DNA from: Aspidapion aeneum
Lineage: Eukaryota; Arthropoda; Insecta; Coleoptera; Brentidae
NCBI GenBank assembly: GCA_963576565.1
Contig: OY755045.1
Coordinates: 36,724,667-36,788,666, forward strand
Direction of reading: 5' to 3'
Length of the DNA: 64,000 nucleotides
Within the stretch, counting starts at the first letter, position 1, and every line of letters starts with the position of its first letter. Below the pieces are notes generated by a model. The model was not told where the DNA came from. It was given only the letters and a program-made list of their open reading frames with translations, and made no database searches. The translations under genes and the position numbers were made by a program. Positions 45,500-58,000 of the stretch are shown here, piece by piece.

Positions 45500-47170
45500 G
45501 GGGACTTCAGTTGTAAGGGTTCGGGTTCAACTCCTGACCGAAGCACAGAAATTTTTTTAAAATAATTTTTCGTTCTTTACTTTCAGCCCTGGTTTGGAAT
45601 TGTTGTTTACGGTTTTGAGTAAAACCTTGAATTATTGCATTTTGGTAAAACATTATTATTGGCAAATCGTCCATTGCGATTAGAAATTTTAACACATAAA
45701 AAGGTCATCTCATGCTTTCAGACGTTGATACTTCTACTACGTCTAATTGGATTTCACACTTTAACAGTGATAACAATGAATTATAAAATTATACTAGAAC
45801 TAGCGTTCCTACACTCTAACACTGACCGTGATATGGAGCTTTTAAAAATTTATACTCATAGTTGTGGTGGCTTAATTGGTCGGACGTTGGCGTACATAGC
45901 GAAAGGTTCAGGTTCAAATCCCGGCCGAAGCACAGGAAACTTTTTTATAATTTTTCGTTCTTTATTTTCAGCCCTAGTTTGGAATTGTTGTTTACGGTTT
46001 TGAGTAAACCCTTGAATTATTGCATTCTCAGATGTTGATACTTACGTCTAATTTGATTTTACACTTTAACAGTGATAACGAAGAATTATAAAATTAGTTG
46101 AATGGCCTCGTCGAGTTAATACCTTGAGTACTAGCGTTCCTACACTCTGACACTGACCGTGATATGGAGTTTTTAAAAATTTATACTCATAGTTTCGGTG
46201 GCCTCGTTGGCGTACATAGCCAAAAGTTCAGGTTCAAATCCCAGCCGAAGCACAGGAAACTTTTGTATAATTTTTCGTTCTTTAGTTTCAGCCCTGGTTT
46301 GGAATTCTTGTTTACAGGTTTGAGTAAAACCTTGCATTTTGGTAAAACATTTTTATTGGCAAATCGTCCATTGCGATTAGAAATTTTAACACATAAAAAG
46401 GTCATTTCATGCTTTCAGACGTTGATACGTCTAATTGAAGACCTTGGTGCAATAACCGGCCAAGTGCACTTTTAGGTCCAGACAAGTCCAAATTTTCAAA
46501 AATAATTTTTGGTGTGATTTTTACAAAATATCACTTTTATACTGGGTCATATTATGACAGATACCAATAATATCTATATTAGAACCACAATTTGGGACAG
46601 TTGCTAGTTTGTTTTCAAATTCAGACAGTTTTCTTTTTAATTTCGCACATTTTTGAATTTTAGCACGTGGCCGGTTTTTGCACCAAGGCCTTCAATTGGA
46701 TTTCACACTTTAACAGTGATAACAAAGAATTATAAAATTACTTAAATGGCTTGGTCGAGTTAATACCTTGAGACTAGCATTCTTACACTCTGACACTGAC
46801 CGTGATATGGAGTTTTTAAAAATGTATACTCATAGTTGCGGTGGCTTAATTGGTAGGGCGTTGGCGTACATAGCGAAAGGTTCAGGTTCAAATCCCGGCC
46901 AAAGCACAGGAAACTTTTTTATAATTTTTCGTTCTTTAGTTTTAGCCCTAGTTTGGAATTGTTGTTTACGGTTTTGAATAAACCCTTGAATTATTGAATT
47001 TTCAGATTTTGATACTACGTCTAATTTGATTTTACACTTTAACAGTGATAACGAAGAATTATACAATTAGTTGAATGGCTTCGTCGAGTTAATACCTTGA
47101 GAACTAGCGTTCCTACACTCAGACACTGACCGTGATATGGAGTTTTTTAAAATTTATACTGTAACAGGGG
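45500..47170 (+). repeat. Tandem array with tRNA-like promoter boxes
   Basis: Monomers of about 330-390 bp repeat with the marker gaccgtgatatgg at about 45827, 46157, 46799 and 47128. Most carry a tRNA-like block: an A-box-like tggcttaattggtagggcg and a B-box-like ggttcaggttcaaatcccgg about 35 bp later (best at 46841-46905 and 45865-45925; the A-box part is deleted at 46199-46250; only the B-box side remains at 45500-45550). A further single copy lies at 48487-48600. One monomer is interrupted by the MITE at 46437-46692. This looks like a tRNA-derived SINE that became a tandem repeat. Confidence 0.75.
46437..46692. mobile_element. MITE inserted in the tRNA-like array
   Basis: gaagaccttggtgcaataac at the left is inverted in gtttttgcaccaaggccttc at the right; the inner word ccggcc is shared by both arms. 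It splits the sequence gtctaattggatttcacac that is intact in neighbouring monomers. Confidence 0.72.
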
Positions 47171-47564
47171 CCTAGTGTGACAGTGGTACTGTCAACTCAA
47201 GTGGCCAAGGCTTAAAATTTGCGAGCTGCCAATTTGTGTAACTATTTAAATAACTTATAAATTATTATTTTACACGATCTCGAAAGGGAATTTGACGGTT
47301 CTTGGAGGAAATATATGCTATAAACGTTTTTCTCAAATGAATAAACAATGTAGGAAAATCATACATACCTTTTCAATTCTCTTCTTGTAGCCTCACACTT
47401 TCACTTCTTATATTTATTATTTAAATATCAAATTTTTGTACTATTAAACTTTTGTATTTAAATATTTACACTTCTTAAACTTTTAGGTTTTATAAGCCTT
47501 TTGTATATTTGTTGTAAATATTTCTATTTATCAACATTTTAGACGTTGATTGAATAGGTGAAAC

Positions 47565-47624
47565 TAGAGGCCCTCGATACATTTGACAGTGTAAAACAAT
47601 TGTCAAATATATCGAGGGCCTCTA
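47565..47624. mobile_element. Minute hAT-type element, 60 bp
   Basis: A 24-bp arm, tagaggccctcgatacattt..., is inverted at the right with one mismatch, leaving a loop of about 12 bp. A perfect 8-bp direct repeat ggtgaaac flanks it (47557-47564 and 47625-47632). The 8-bp site and tagaggcc end fit hAT. Confidence 0.82.
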
Positions 47625-48486
47625 GGTGAAACTAATCAATCAACTGTTTAATTTACTTAATATTACTGTTTAGGTTTGGGATATATTATTGATTAAAAAT
47701 GCCGATTTTAGGGCAACGAATGGTTTGTATTTTGATGTTAGAAATCAGAAAAAATATATTAGTAATATTTAAAAACACTGGAAACAGTAATAAAATCAAA
47801 AGCTTTAAAGTTAAAATAAACACTAAAAGAAAAGACCAAAATAATTATGAATAATAAAGGTAATAGCTTATACAAACTTAGAATGATTTACAAAATTTAA
47901 CATTTCCCCAGCTGAAGAAAAAAAATCCCCTTTAATTTAAAAGAAGCGAACCAAGACAAGCCCAACTAAAGAATGTTTTCCCTAACGACTTTCGAAAGTT
48001 TCTTGTCCCAGTTAAAGCCACCCTGCGGTTGAAGGCACAAATACCTTGGCGTTGATTGGCTAGAATTCCACTCCCTGTTGCCTTAGCAAGAAAGAGATAG
48101 ACTGCGCTTTAAACGCCCTACAAAGAGACAAAATACCAACGTAAGCCAGACCAGAAACCGTTAGAAAGTAAAATTACAGTGTATTTTTTAAAATTAAAAA
48201 TAATTTAGCAAATTTGTTTCCAGTTACAGAATATAAATTATTTTGATCTTAGGGGCTCAAAGGACATATTAGCCAAATACAACTTTTATTAAAATACAGC
48301 GGACCTGAAAATATGCCAAAAAACAAGTCGCCGGAGTTGCCATAAATTTGACTTATTATTAACCTAGTCTTGCATATAATTAATGCTTGTTGATGTCAAA
48401 AACAATATTTAACTAAAAATATTAAAAAACTTATAAATGGCAAAAATACCATTTATATTCAAATCCCGTTTTGTTATAATACTCAT

Positions 48487-48600
48487 AATTTCGGTACCCT
48501 AATTGGTAGGACGTTGGCGTACATAGCCAAAAGTTCAGGTTCAAATCCCAGCCGAAGCACAGGAAAGTTTTGTTTAATTTTTTGTTCTTTAGTTTCAGCC
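48487..48600 (+). repeat. Isolated tRNA-like repeat monomer
   Basis: taattggtaggacgttggcg, then aggttcaaatcccagccgaa and ttttttgttctttagtttca match the array at 45500-47170. Confidence 0.7.
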
Positions 48601-49226
48601 CTGGTTCGGAATTATTCTTTGAGTAAACCCTTGCATTATTGCAGTTTGGTAAAATAGGGGTAAAAATGTTATACCTCCTGAAAATTAAATAACAATTTAA
48701 TTTTGATAGTATAGGATTAAATTTTACCATAAAGTTTTAGGTGGTTACAAACGCTACTGTATTTTTGATCTAAGGTAGCTGTGAGTGAATCTCATTATTT
48801 TTACCCAAGGAATCTACAGTTTTACTCTACCGGGACCATTAGTAACTCTGTATAAAATTTTAATTTTTGTTTTTACACTCATACAGATATGATATTTCGA
48901 TGTGATAGTAATGGAACCTATAATAATAATGTGCAATATTCCCTTTTTAATGTTGTCACTTATTTACCTTTGTTTTTAGGTTTTTTTCATACTTAAATGG
49001 TCCACAGTATACCGGTTTATTTTTTAAGGGATGAGTTAAAGACTTTTAAGAATTTTTGCAGAGGAAAAAGTTGGACGTCTCAGCAAAATTAAGCTATTTA
49101 TGAAAATTTAGCCTGTTACTCATCACTTCAAAAATTGACCGGTGTACCTTGGGCTAAAATTTTTAATTATGACGGAATGTTGACAAAAAAGCATCGCCTT
49201 TATGTTGTAAAATCCTTGACATTCTG

Positions 49227-49552
49227 TACAGAGTGTCCCAAATTCGATGTTTTTGGAGGGGTAGTTTTTTTTTTATAAAGAACCCAACTGTTCAATTTAA
49301 TGTTATCTGTCACTTTTATAAAAGTATAGGTTTTGTGATATTACATAAAGTTGGTATTTGTCTTATGGATTTATCCTCTTTTTATTCTATTTTTGAAACC
49401 AGCGTAAAATATTGTTTAAAATGACTTATCACAGCCCATAACTTAAAAACATCTTGCTATATCAAAATACGATTTTTACCTTTAAGCTTGTTGAGTGTTT
49501 TTATCTCCTCAAAAAATACCTGGAACCCCTCAAAAACATCGAACTTGGGACA
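49227..49552. mobile_element. Foldback MITE, about 325 bp
   Basis: cagagtgtcccaaattcgatg at 49228 is inverted as catcgaacttgggaca near 49535. It shares ends and internal words with the element at 23066-23864. Confidence 0.65.
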
Positions 49553-50689
49553 TGATAAATAACTTGAAAAATTATTATTTTAAGCAAATGTTTTTCAACT
49601 TTTTTTACACATATCTAATAACATGTGAAACGTGAATGTTTTTCTTTGGTGTCTTTCCTTTTTCTAAAGCTTCAGTTTTAGGCTTTTAAATGTAGATTTA
49701 GTATGGTGAAATGTACTGTGTTTTTAAATGATTTTATTTTTTTATATAGTTTAAGCCAAATTTGTTTATATAGAATCCTTTATATGTAGCTATTTTTACA
49801 TAAACCTGGTTTGCTGGCCAAACTAGATAATTTTAAAATATGTATTTTGTACAATGTTGGTTAAAATAACTCGGACTTTTAAAATAGAGCTCCAATGAGT
49901 AGAAAGAGCATCAGTTACTCGAGTACTAAGTAATCATTTTATATATTCGTTACTATCGTTACTTTGATTACTGTAACTGTATTCAATTCAATCATATAAT
50001 TAGTTTAAAATTCTCGGACTGCCGTTAATTCGAAGATCATTTACTAAGGTATATTTTTGTTGTTGATATTATGCAAATTTTCAAAATGCGGGCTAAAATT
50101 AAAAAAATAAAGGTAGGAACTACCTAGGGTACAACTTTGTTTTAAAAATCTAATGCCTTACATACACACTAACAAAGACAAAAAAAACAAAGTAATGCGT
50201 CATCTGTCATCGGTCTGCGTGAGCTAAGACAAAATCGTACTTCGGGGAATCACATAATATTTAAAATTGCAAACCGACAGCCGAGACCGAACATTCCGAG
50301 CAAACGGCTGCAAGCGTTCAAACAAAAAACATTGCCAGATTGTCACGTCCTACGTTTTCTTATTGGTACCTTTTACAAATACAATTTAAATGCGTTAGTT
50401 ACTTAAGTTATTATAGTTTATCCCTGATTTTGAATTACCGACTTTCGAGTGATTACTGAATACTAAAATAATCGAAGGAATCAAAGTAACGAAAGTAATC
50501 ATTTAATTTTCGGATCGGTATTTCTTACTCCGTTATTTGTCGAGTAAAGAGTACTCGACTAACGAATAGTTACTTTTTCAACACCTGTAATCAGCTGTTT
50601 TTGTCGTGTTCCGTTGTGACCCTTTGTTGGGGGGGTTTTCACTATAAGTTCAAATAGTAGGGGAGGTCGTGAAGACTTTGGGAACTTAT

Positions 50690-51110
50690 TTTCTTAGTCA
50701 ACAAACATCGATAAAACTATTCCTTGATCAATTCTAAGGATAATTTGTTATATGAGTAGGGGGGGAGTTTCCGATGGGTTTATGCGCAAAATGCAAAAAA
50801 GGTTATAAATTCGAGTAACTTTTTTTGTTAGTAATGCATATATGTTTATTCGTAACAGCTATACTTAAACTAAGTATAACAATTAGTATGACCAATCTCT
50901 AAGTATTGCAAATATATATCAAAATTGTCAAAAAAAGAAATATTCAATTTTTGACAATTTTGCCAGAGTATAGCTTTTAGTAATAAACATATATGCTTTA
51001 CTAAGAAAAAAAGTTCCTCGAATTCATATCTTCTTTTGCATTTTGCGACTAAACCCATAGAATTGCTCACTGAACAATTCCATTAATGTTTGCTGATAAA
51101 GAAAATAAGT
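50690..51110. mobile_element. Foldback element, about 420 bp
   Basis: The left arm (aacttattttcttagtcaac, gcaaaatgcaaaaaaggtta, gtaatgcatatatgtttatt) is inverted from 50980 to 51110 (aataaacatatatgctttac, ttttgcattttgcg, aaagaaaataagtt). The central palindrome lies near 50930-50960. Confidence 0.65.
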
Positions 51111-51302
51111 TAAAAAAAAAGCTTATCGAGTTATGCTCAAAAAAGAACGAAATTGGACTGGGGCTACACCTAGAAACCAAAATTTAACATTTCATTTCTT
51201 CCGTTGTTAACAGCATTTTAAAAATAGAAACACCAAACTACGTAACTGATCGGACTTCCGCAAGGAAAATAAAAAATATCTAATAGTTGAGAGGCCTTTG
51301 GT

Positions 51303-52577
51303 ATCCCGTGGGATAGTTGTGGAAGATTTTTTTAGAGTACGATAGGTCGATTGGTAATATATCACACAATCTTAAATCACCGGTTGTTTGCGTCCAATTT
51401 AAGTGGGAGGGCCGGTGTGACGTGATAAATTCAAGATGGCGGCTTTTTTGTTTACAAACTTTAGCTTATAAGTTTTGCAAATTTAGTTTTAATACAAAAA
51501 AAACGGTATTAATAATTTTCTTGTAGAGCTAATTTAGCGAAAGTTATGTTTGTGAAAAACATGGAAAAAACCGCCATCTTGGATTTATGACCACACAGGC
51601 TTTCTTACTCAAATTGGAGGCAAACAGCCGGTGACCTAAAATTGTGTGATCTTTTACCAATCGATCTAGGGTAGGGTAAATGCGGGAGAGTTACCGCGGA
51701 GGGAGAGACGCCGCTTTTTACGTATTTCAATGATTACGCTATAACATAGGCAACCAAGTATGCCCACATTCAGAGTTCATCATTTAGGGAACGGTTATAA
51801 CATCGGACGTGTTTGTTTTCTAAAATATCGCTTGCAATCCTTGAATTTACGACGGTAAGGTAAAGTACTGTCCTAATAAGTGTGGTTCTTTGTAAAGTAA
51901 GTAGTTTTTTTTTCACATTCGTGGGTTTTATTCAGTAGTTTGGGGTTATGTTTACAGGTGCCATGCCGTATTTTGTTGCGTTTTAAATCTGTGACCTTGA
52001 TAATCAGGTGCGGCATCTCCACCAACAAAAAGGACAGTTGCCGCATTTTCAAGAAGACCGAGAAAAAATTCAAAGGAGTGACAGCGATGATGAACCTCTA
52101 GCCAAAAAGAAAAATTAAAACCAGGAACGCTGCGTGGAATGCTTTGAAGTTTACGCAACAATAACTAAAAAAGTGGATTGGTTCATTGTGTATTAAATGG
52201 CTAGATGTCACTTGCACCATGTATGGTGAAGTTTGTAACATCTGTTCCAGACTCGAATTAAGGAAAAAATTCAAATTAGAGGTTTTTGAGAGAAACGGTT
52301 GCAGCGGCGTCTCTTCTATTTTTACGCGGCGTCTCCCCCAGCAGTGTGGAAGATGCCGACTTTAATTTAAAAAAAATAAATTTTGCTATGTTTATGTTTT
52401 CTTACATATATTTTTTATTTTTGTATTTTAATAAAGTTTAATGCAGTACCTGTGCATTGATTCATTTTGAAGAAAAAAATCTCAAGACTTACAGATGTTA
52501 CAGCTATTTTTCAAAAAGTGCGGCAACTCTCCAGCATATACCCTAGTTTTAAATTTTCCACAATCATCCCACGGGAC
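51303..52577. mobile_element. Outer inverted-repeat element containing two others
   Basis: atcccgtgggatagttgtgg at 51303 is inverted as ccacaatcatcccacgggac at 52557. Inside are 51337-51668 (arms gatcgattggtaa...atcacacaat) and, abutting it, 51666-52546 (ctagggta...gagagttaccgc inverted as gcggcaactctcc...taccctag). The 51337-51668 family has relatives near 13480-13870. Confidence 0.6.
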
Positions 52578-52840
52578 ACGATTTTTTATACGCATTGCGG
52601 AATTTTTGAATTTGAAAGCAATATGCTAGAACGCTTGTAGCAGTCATTTTCTATTGATGGTTTTAATACGGTTTCGTAGTACATCTATATAAATACGTGC
52701 CTCCCCCCCACACCTGTGTTTGTATGTGGTACTAACTTCTATAGCTGTGCCTCGTCAGCTGATGGCCTCAGTGAAACGCGGTATATTGTATATGTGTTGC
52801 GTAAACTTGCCGCTACGTGCGCTCAGTAGCCGAAATATGC

Positions 52841-52889
52841 TAGGGTCACTGGATCATGAAACTGAAGACTCTAGGATGCAGTGACCCTA
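52841..52889. mobile_element. Minute inverted-repeat element, 49 bp
   Basis: Perfect 11-bp arms tagggtcactg/cagtgaccctа-type ends, flanked by the 9-bp direct repeat gaaatatgc (52832-52840 and 52890-52898), or 8 bp if one base is given to the element. It has no room for anything but ends. Confidence 0.75.
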
Positions 52890-53298
52890 GAAATATGCCT
52901 CTTCTAGCAGTTGCGCTATTTTTAAAGTCCGTTTTTTGACACACCTTTTATTTGTAAGTGTACGTATACTCTAAAACGTAATATTATAGTGTTAAGGTAT
53001 AATGGGAAACATTAAACAATCTGATGGGAATAAAAACTACAGCAATATACAATTTTTAATTTTATTTTATAATACCCAAATCGATACAAATTATTTCTGC
53101 TAAATATGTTTTTATAAAACATAACTAATCTTTTCTTTAAGGTTAGTTTATTTTGACAGAGACATATATCTATTAAACATAATAGAATCTATCAAGGTAA
53201 ATACATTATTATTCTAAAATTTATTAAAAATACTATACAAAAAATTATTTTACATAAAAATATACGTAAAATATTAAGAGTATTATATACAACAAAAA

Positions 53299-53886
53299 TT
53301 AATGACATTTTTGACATTTATCTAAAAATCTATGTGCTGTGATATGTAGTGCTCTTGACAAAAACTTTAAATTTACAAAAAAATAATTAATGCTAAAGAG
53401 AAATCCGCCATGTAAAAAAAACAATTTTTGTCGCAGATCAAGGTAGGTATACCAAGGTACCAAAAATACATGATTGCCACTTATACTACATAAATATGAT
53501 TTATAAAGTGGAGCCAATACAAAATGGCAATACTGTAAACATTGAAATTTGAAAAGCCTGTGTTTAAAAATCTTCAATTCTGATTTTAAAAATATTTTTT
53601 ATATCCAAGTAATATTATTAGGACTCCTTCCTAGCAAGTCACGATTTCAATACCTAATTTTTAGTTTTTATCTAAATTATATTTTACAACATGTCATTTT
53701 TAAGTTAACCTTAAATGATAAACCATCATTAACGCCAATATCTGCCATACAAAGAAATTCATTTAGTTGAATGTTTTTGCTGCCATATTTTATATTATTT
53801 TTGATAGAAATGTATTTTTGGCATTCTAATGCCTGACCTATAGGTACCAGTGCAGAAAGCAAAAAAATAAATAACATCGAATACAT
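53299..53886 (-). CDS. Candidate small secreted six-cysteine protein, two exons
   Basis: Exon 1 (53886-53710) begins MYSMLFIFLLSALVPIGQA, a convincing signal peptide with cleavage likely after QA, then LECQKYISI and FLCMADIGVNDG. A modest donor (gttaac) follows. A good acceptor (atgtttacag) opens exon 2 (53532-53299), which continues in phase 0 with YCHFVLAPLYKSYLCSI and ends LDKCQKCH. The spliced product is 136 residues. The mature part has six cysteines, including a C-x2-C end. A minus-strand AATAAA lies at about 53224-53219. I do not recognise the family. Without splicing, exon 1 alone gives a 69-residue secreted peptide. The AT-rich context makes chance frames possible. Confidence 0.4.
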
Positions 53887-54890
53887 TTTTACACGTCTAA
53901 AACTAAACTATTAATAAAAGTACGCGACTATTTTTAATATGGCATACCGAAAAAAATATTTAGAGAATAAAAAATATATTTTCTCAATTATTATTGTTAT
54001 TCATGGATAAAAGTTACTAACATATGTTCCATAAATTGTGTACAAAATTTTAAGAAGCTCAAATAACAAATCTATTCAATTTAGTAGTATGTTTTAGGTT
54101 CGCCAAAATTATTGGATTACCAAAAATTTTCATGACATTCCATGAAAATTAGAAGACCTATTTATAACCTAATTATTGGGCAAACGCCTAAAGCTAAAAT
54201 AATGGGTATCTTTTAAAACCAAGAGTAGGTATATGAGTTTTTAAATCTGCCAGAGCAGATCAAAAATACCATGAAAGACAAAAATGTCTTAACCTTCAAG
54301 TAGACAGTCCGCAAACCTCGATGTTGCCATAATCTTATATCTTGAATTTTTTGACAAGACAAATGAAACATACGCTATTGTAATTTTTGTAACAATTATG
54401 TAATTTACTACATAAATTTTTAGTTGTATCAGATCCTAGACACTTTTTCTGGCTGAAAAGTAGCCGGAGATAGTTTTATTTTGTTTTTAACAGTAACAGT
54501 TAACTCAACCAAAAATTCTGTCATTTGCTATTTTTAGCTGACAAAAATGCTTGCAACATTTTGATCTTAAAATTTTTTGCTGTTAACATGGCATCAGGTT
54601 GAACCATTTTAAAGTATGCAACGCCAGATCCACCCACACATCATTTATACATACAGAAGAGGTAAGTTTTTGGTCGTATTTAATGGGATAACAAATTGAT
54701 TTTTTCCTCATGATAACTACATCTAGACTTTTCTAAACTAACATCGCAATCATTTTGCGTACCTCAAGAAAATTCTCAAGGGTCATGAACAAATTGCAAC
54801 GACCTGTAGATATGTAATAAAGCGATTGGAACAGTATGTTAAATAAGCCAAATAATTATCCTCTCCATATGTTTATGTTTGTTTATTGCA
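53887..54890 (-). other. Probable 3' UTR and intergenic sequence below tsg
   Basis: Non-coding AT-rich DNA between the tsg stop and the candidate secreted gene. A minus-strand AATAAA (tttatt on plus at about 54882) lies only a few bases after the stop. No other feature was seen. Confidence 0.4.
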
Positions 54891-55002
54891 TTAGTCTACG
54901 TCATCAGTTTCGTCGTCTCCTTCGCCGTAGTCGTAGTCGTTGTCATCGATCAGATCATCGACTTGGCTTCCACCATCTTCGGTCGCCGGGCAGTTAGTGC
55001 AT
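54891..55002 (-). CDS. tsg: tsg last exon (acidic tail)
   Basis: The acceptor is tttttttgacag on the minus strand. It completes a split Arg codon and encodes CTNCPATEDGGSQ and a 22-residue Asp/Glu/Tyr-rich tail ending DDVD, then TAA at 54893-54891. Confidence 0.92.
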
Positions 55003-58000
55003 CTGTCAAAAAAAATTATAAAATCATTAGAACACAATAATCAACCAACCGAACCAGATGGAAAGCAATAGAACCTACTAGAACAAAAAATGGTATATTG
55101 ACCATGCATGTCAGAAAAATTTTTGTTATAAAAAACATAAACTTTTTACAAATCTTTATCAAGAAATAAAAAATTAGTAAAATTATGTACAAAAGAAAAT
55201 CCTGCAAAAAAAATTAATCTTCTATTAAACAGTTTGGAATAGTTCGTATTAGATATTATTGTGCTGGGAGAAGCAACCAGCCTATGGTCACATAGCTAAT
55301 TGTAAATAACCACTTATGAAACATGACAAGCAGTCATGCAAATTGCATTAAGTGTCGATCAAACATCGACTGAGACAAGTGATTTAACTGTGTCACTAGC
55401 CGAAGAATATCCAAAGGCAGCGGAAAGAACTAAACAATTTTGGATAATAACCGATATTCTAGATGCGGTGAATAATCTTAGAACAGAAAACACCTCAGCT
55501 CAATACCAAAAATAGACTCCAAGAGTGACAGGGCTGGAAAACTGGATTCTCAACTTGGAGGAATGTTAAAAAATTGAAGATGTTTTTTGAAAAAAATGAC
55601 ATTAGGCTGTTCATATAAAAAACCTATTGTAAACACAGATAAAGACGATATTTTGTCTGTCGGATATCAGGCAATAGTAAGTTCTAGATACATAAAGTAA
55701 CAGTGCTTCAATTTTGCGAGAGAAATACACAAAACCATCAAATAATCTTATTTGTCTTGAGAAAAGCTAGCAATATGCTCAATAAAAATCAATAACTTAG
55801 ATGTCACGTTGCACATAATAAAATATCGACTGACACGAAAAATACAATTGTGTCAGTTGCAGATAAAAGCTAAATAATTTTGGATGACATACAATTTTCT
55901 AAACTTCATGAATGACTCAGAACTAAAAAAAGTCTCGCTAAATCCAGAGAAATAGTCTCCAAGATTAATGATAAAGACCAGAACTACTAAACAAAACCGG
56001 ATTTCTAACCAGTGTAAAGCAATTGAAGAACAACAGTTTTATTACATACAAAGAGCAACTCAAATAAAAAACAACCTACTTTTATCAAGAATAAAGACGG
56101 TCTTTTTATCCTGACTGCCAGACTACAGAAAATTCTGAAAACATAAAATATGTTTTTATAATCATCGCCCAAAAAGTATCCAGGTTTGCCAATTGTGAGC
56201 CACGGATTGCAATTTGCCATTTACTAGACATAAAAGGCAGGAGTGGTGGGTCTGATGATCTGCCATTTGTCAAACCAATAGATAATGAGTTTTAGTTATA
56301 TTATTTGTTACTTCAAGAAACAAATTCCTGCATTAACTTTTTTATGAAGCCAATTTAACAATACATAATCAGTTACTGCTTTATAGACAAATACTGAAAC
56401 CAGTATGGACATATGATATTCAACTAAGGGGGTCGTACGTCGTAAGAGTTTAGTTAGTTTTGTTTTACAGAGATTTCAAAATAAACTATTAAGAAACATT
56501 GGGAATGCACCTTGGTACGTTCGAAATAGTGACCTTCATCGGGACCTAAAAGTCGAAACTGTAGTAGAGACTATAAAAAAGTACACCAAAAGCCATTAAG
56601 ATAGACTTCATCGACATGTGATTTTGGAATCAATTAAGCTTCTAGACAATACTATGCTCGTTCGAAGACTAAAAAGAGTGAAGCTAGTGAACTAAATGCA
56701 TTATATAAAACAAAATACTGCTATAAACAACACAATTGTGAGTTACAAAGGAAACAAAGCGAGGAGAACTGGTGAATGAACCCTAAGTTTAAATCTAACT
56801 TTTCTAGTAAATTAAGTTACAACAAAATTGCTAATTAGTCTTATTGACTAGTTTGTAATACAATAAACACAGTGTGTTTGACTAATTACAAAAAAAACTT
56901 TTATATTAAGATATTCGTTAAACAAATTAAAATATTGAATTAAGATTGAATTAGTTGCTTATATCAAACTAGTTAGCTCAGAAACAGGTTCAGGTTTTCG
57001 AGTGCACCACTAGTTTTTGGATAGTTAATACAGCATCAGATTATTTCGAACTTTATTAATACCTGCTTTCGTTGATGCCGTACCCAATGCAGTACTGTCC
57101 AATGCATTCACAGCAACTGTCGTGGAACCACCTGTAACTGGAAGCACCCATTGACAAGCAGTTTGATTTGCACTTGGTCCAGCTCATGCAGTCAGTCCAG
57201 TAGGCTACTGTACAATTTTTGGTAATAACGGACGGTTTCACGGGAATCACTTCTTGTTCGGCGCTTTCTGTAATAGAAAATAAATTTGAAATTTCATATC
57301 TACAATTTAAGTTTATAAATGCCAATGTTCCTGAGCGGCGATTGTCAGACAACCCAAAAAACTGCGAGTGCAATATAATTCTTTAAACTTTAGATGATTT
57401 TCAAGAACTTTTGATTTCGTTTTTATCTGTTTCTCTTTTGTTCTGTCACGTGCTTTATTTAAATTCACGTCTACCTCTTCCAGATCTTCAAAATATTTAT
57501 TTTTCTTTTCTTTTTCAAGAGCAAAGCCAATTCCAAAAGGTAGTCTACTATATACAGGTCACATCGCTAGCAATTAAGTTTGTTTTTAAAAATATTTCTG
57601 CAAGACCAAAGCTGTTCCAAATGGTAGCCTACGAAACTAATACCGACCAAATGCTGTGCATATTATGTAAGAATCAACTTTTGCCATGTAAAGAAAAAAG
57701 GCTTTATTCAATATTCAATAACGTTTGGTGTAAGAATCATTAATATGTTGAATATAAAGATTTTTCATTTTTGTAAGGCACATACATAATCTGAATTATT
57801 CATTTTCATGGCTTATGAATTATGTCCTCCTATCCTTTCTGCTCGCGAAAAGTACTTTTTATTTTAGTATGTAGGGCAGGACTTATATGTCTGATCTGTG
57901 GCATTTAAGTGATGCATACTCCAGATGATCAAAAACTCGACCTAGCTCAGGTTACGAAGATTTAGATTACTTGGCTAGTAAGGTGAATATTAAAAAATTA

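Noticed and set aside
46841..46905. A genuine tRNA gene in the tandem array
   Set aside because: A- and B-box words are present but acceptor and T stems do not pair fully, and the unit repeats with flanks; better read as a SINE-like repeat.
45500..47170. CRISPR-like array
   Set aside because: Long 330-390-bp monomers without unique spacers, in a eukaryotic genome.
57411..57743. Plus-strand open frame of 110 codons with CILCKNQLLPC
   Set aside because: Lies inside a tsg intron on the opposite strand, lacks a full zinc-finger pattern and has no other support.
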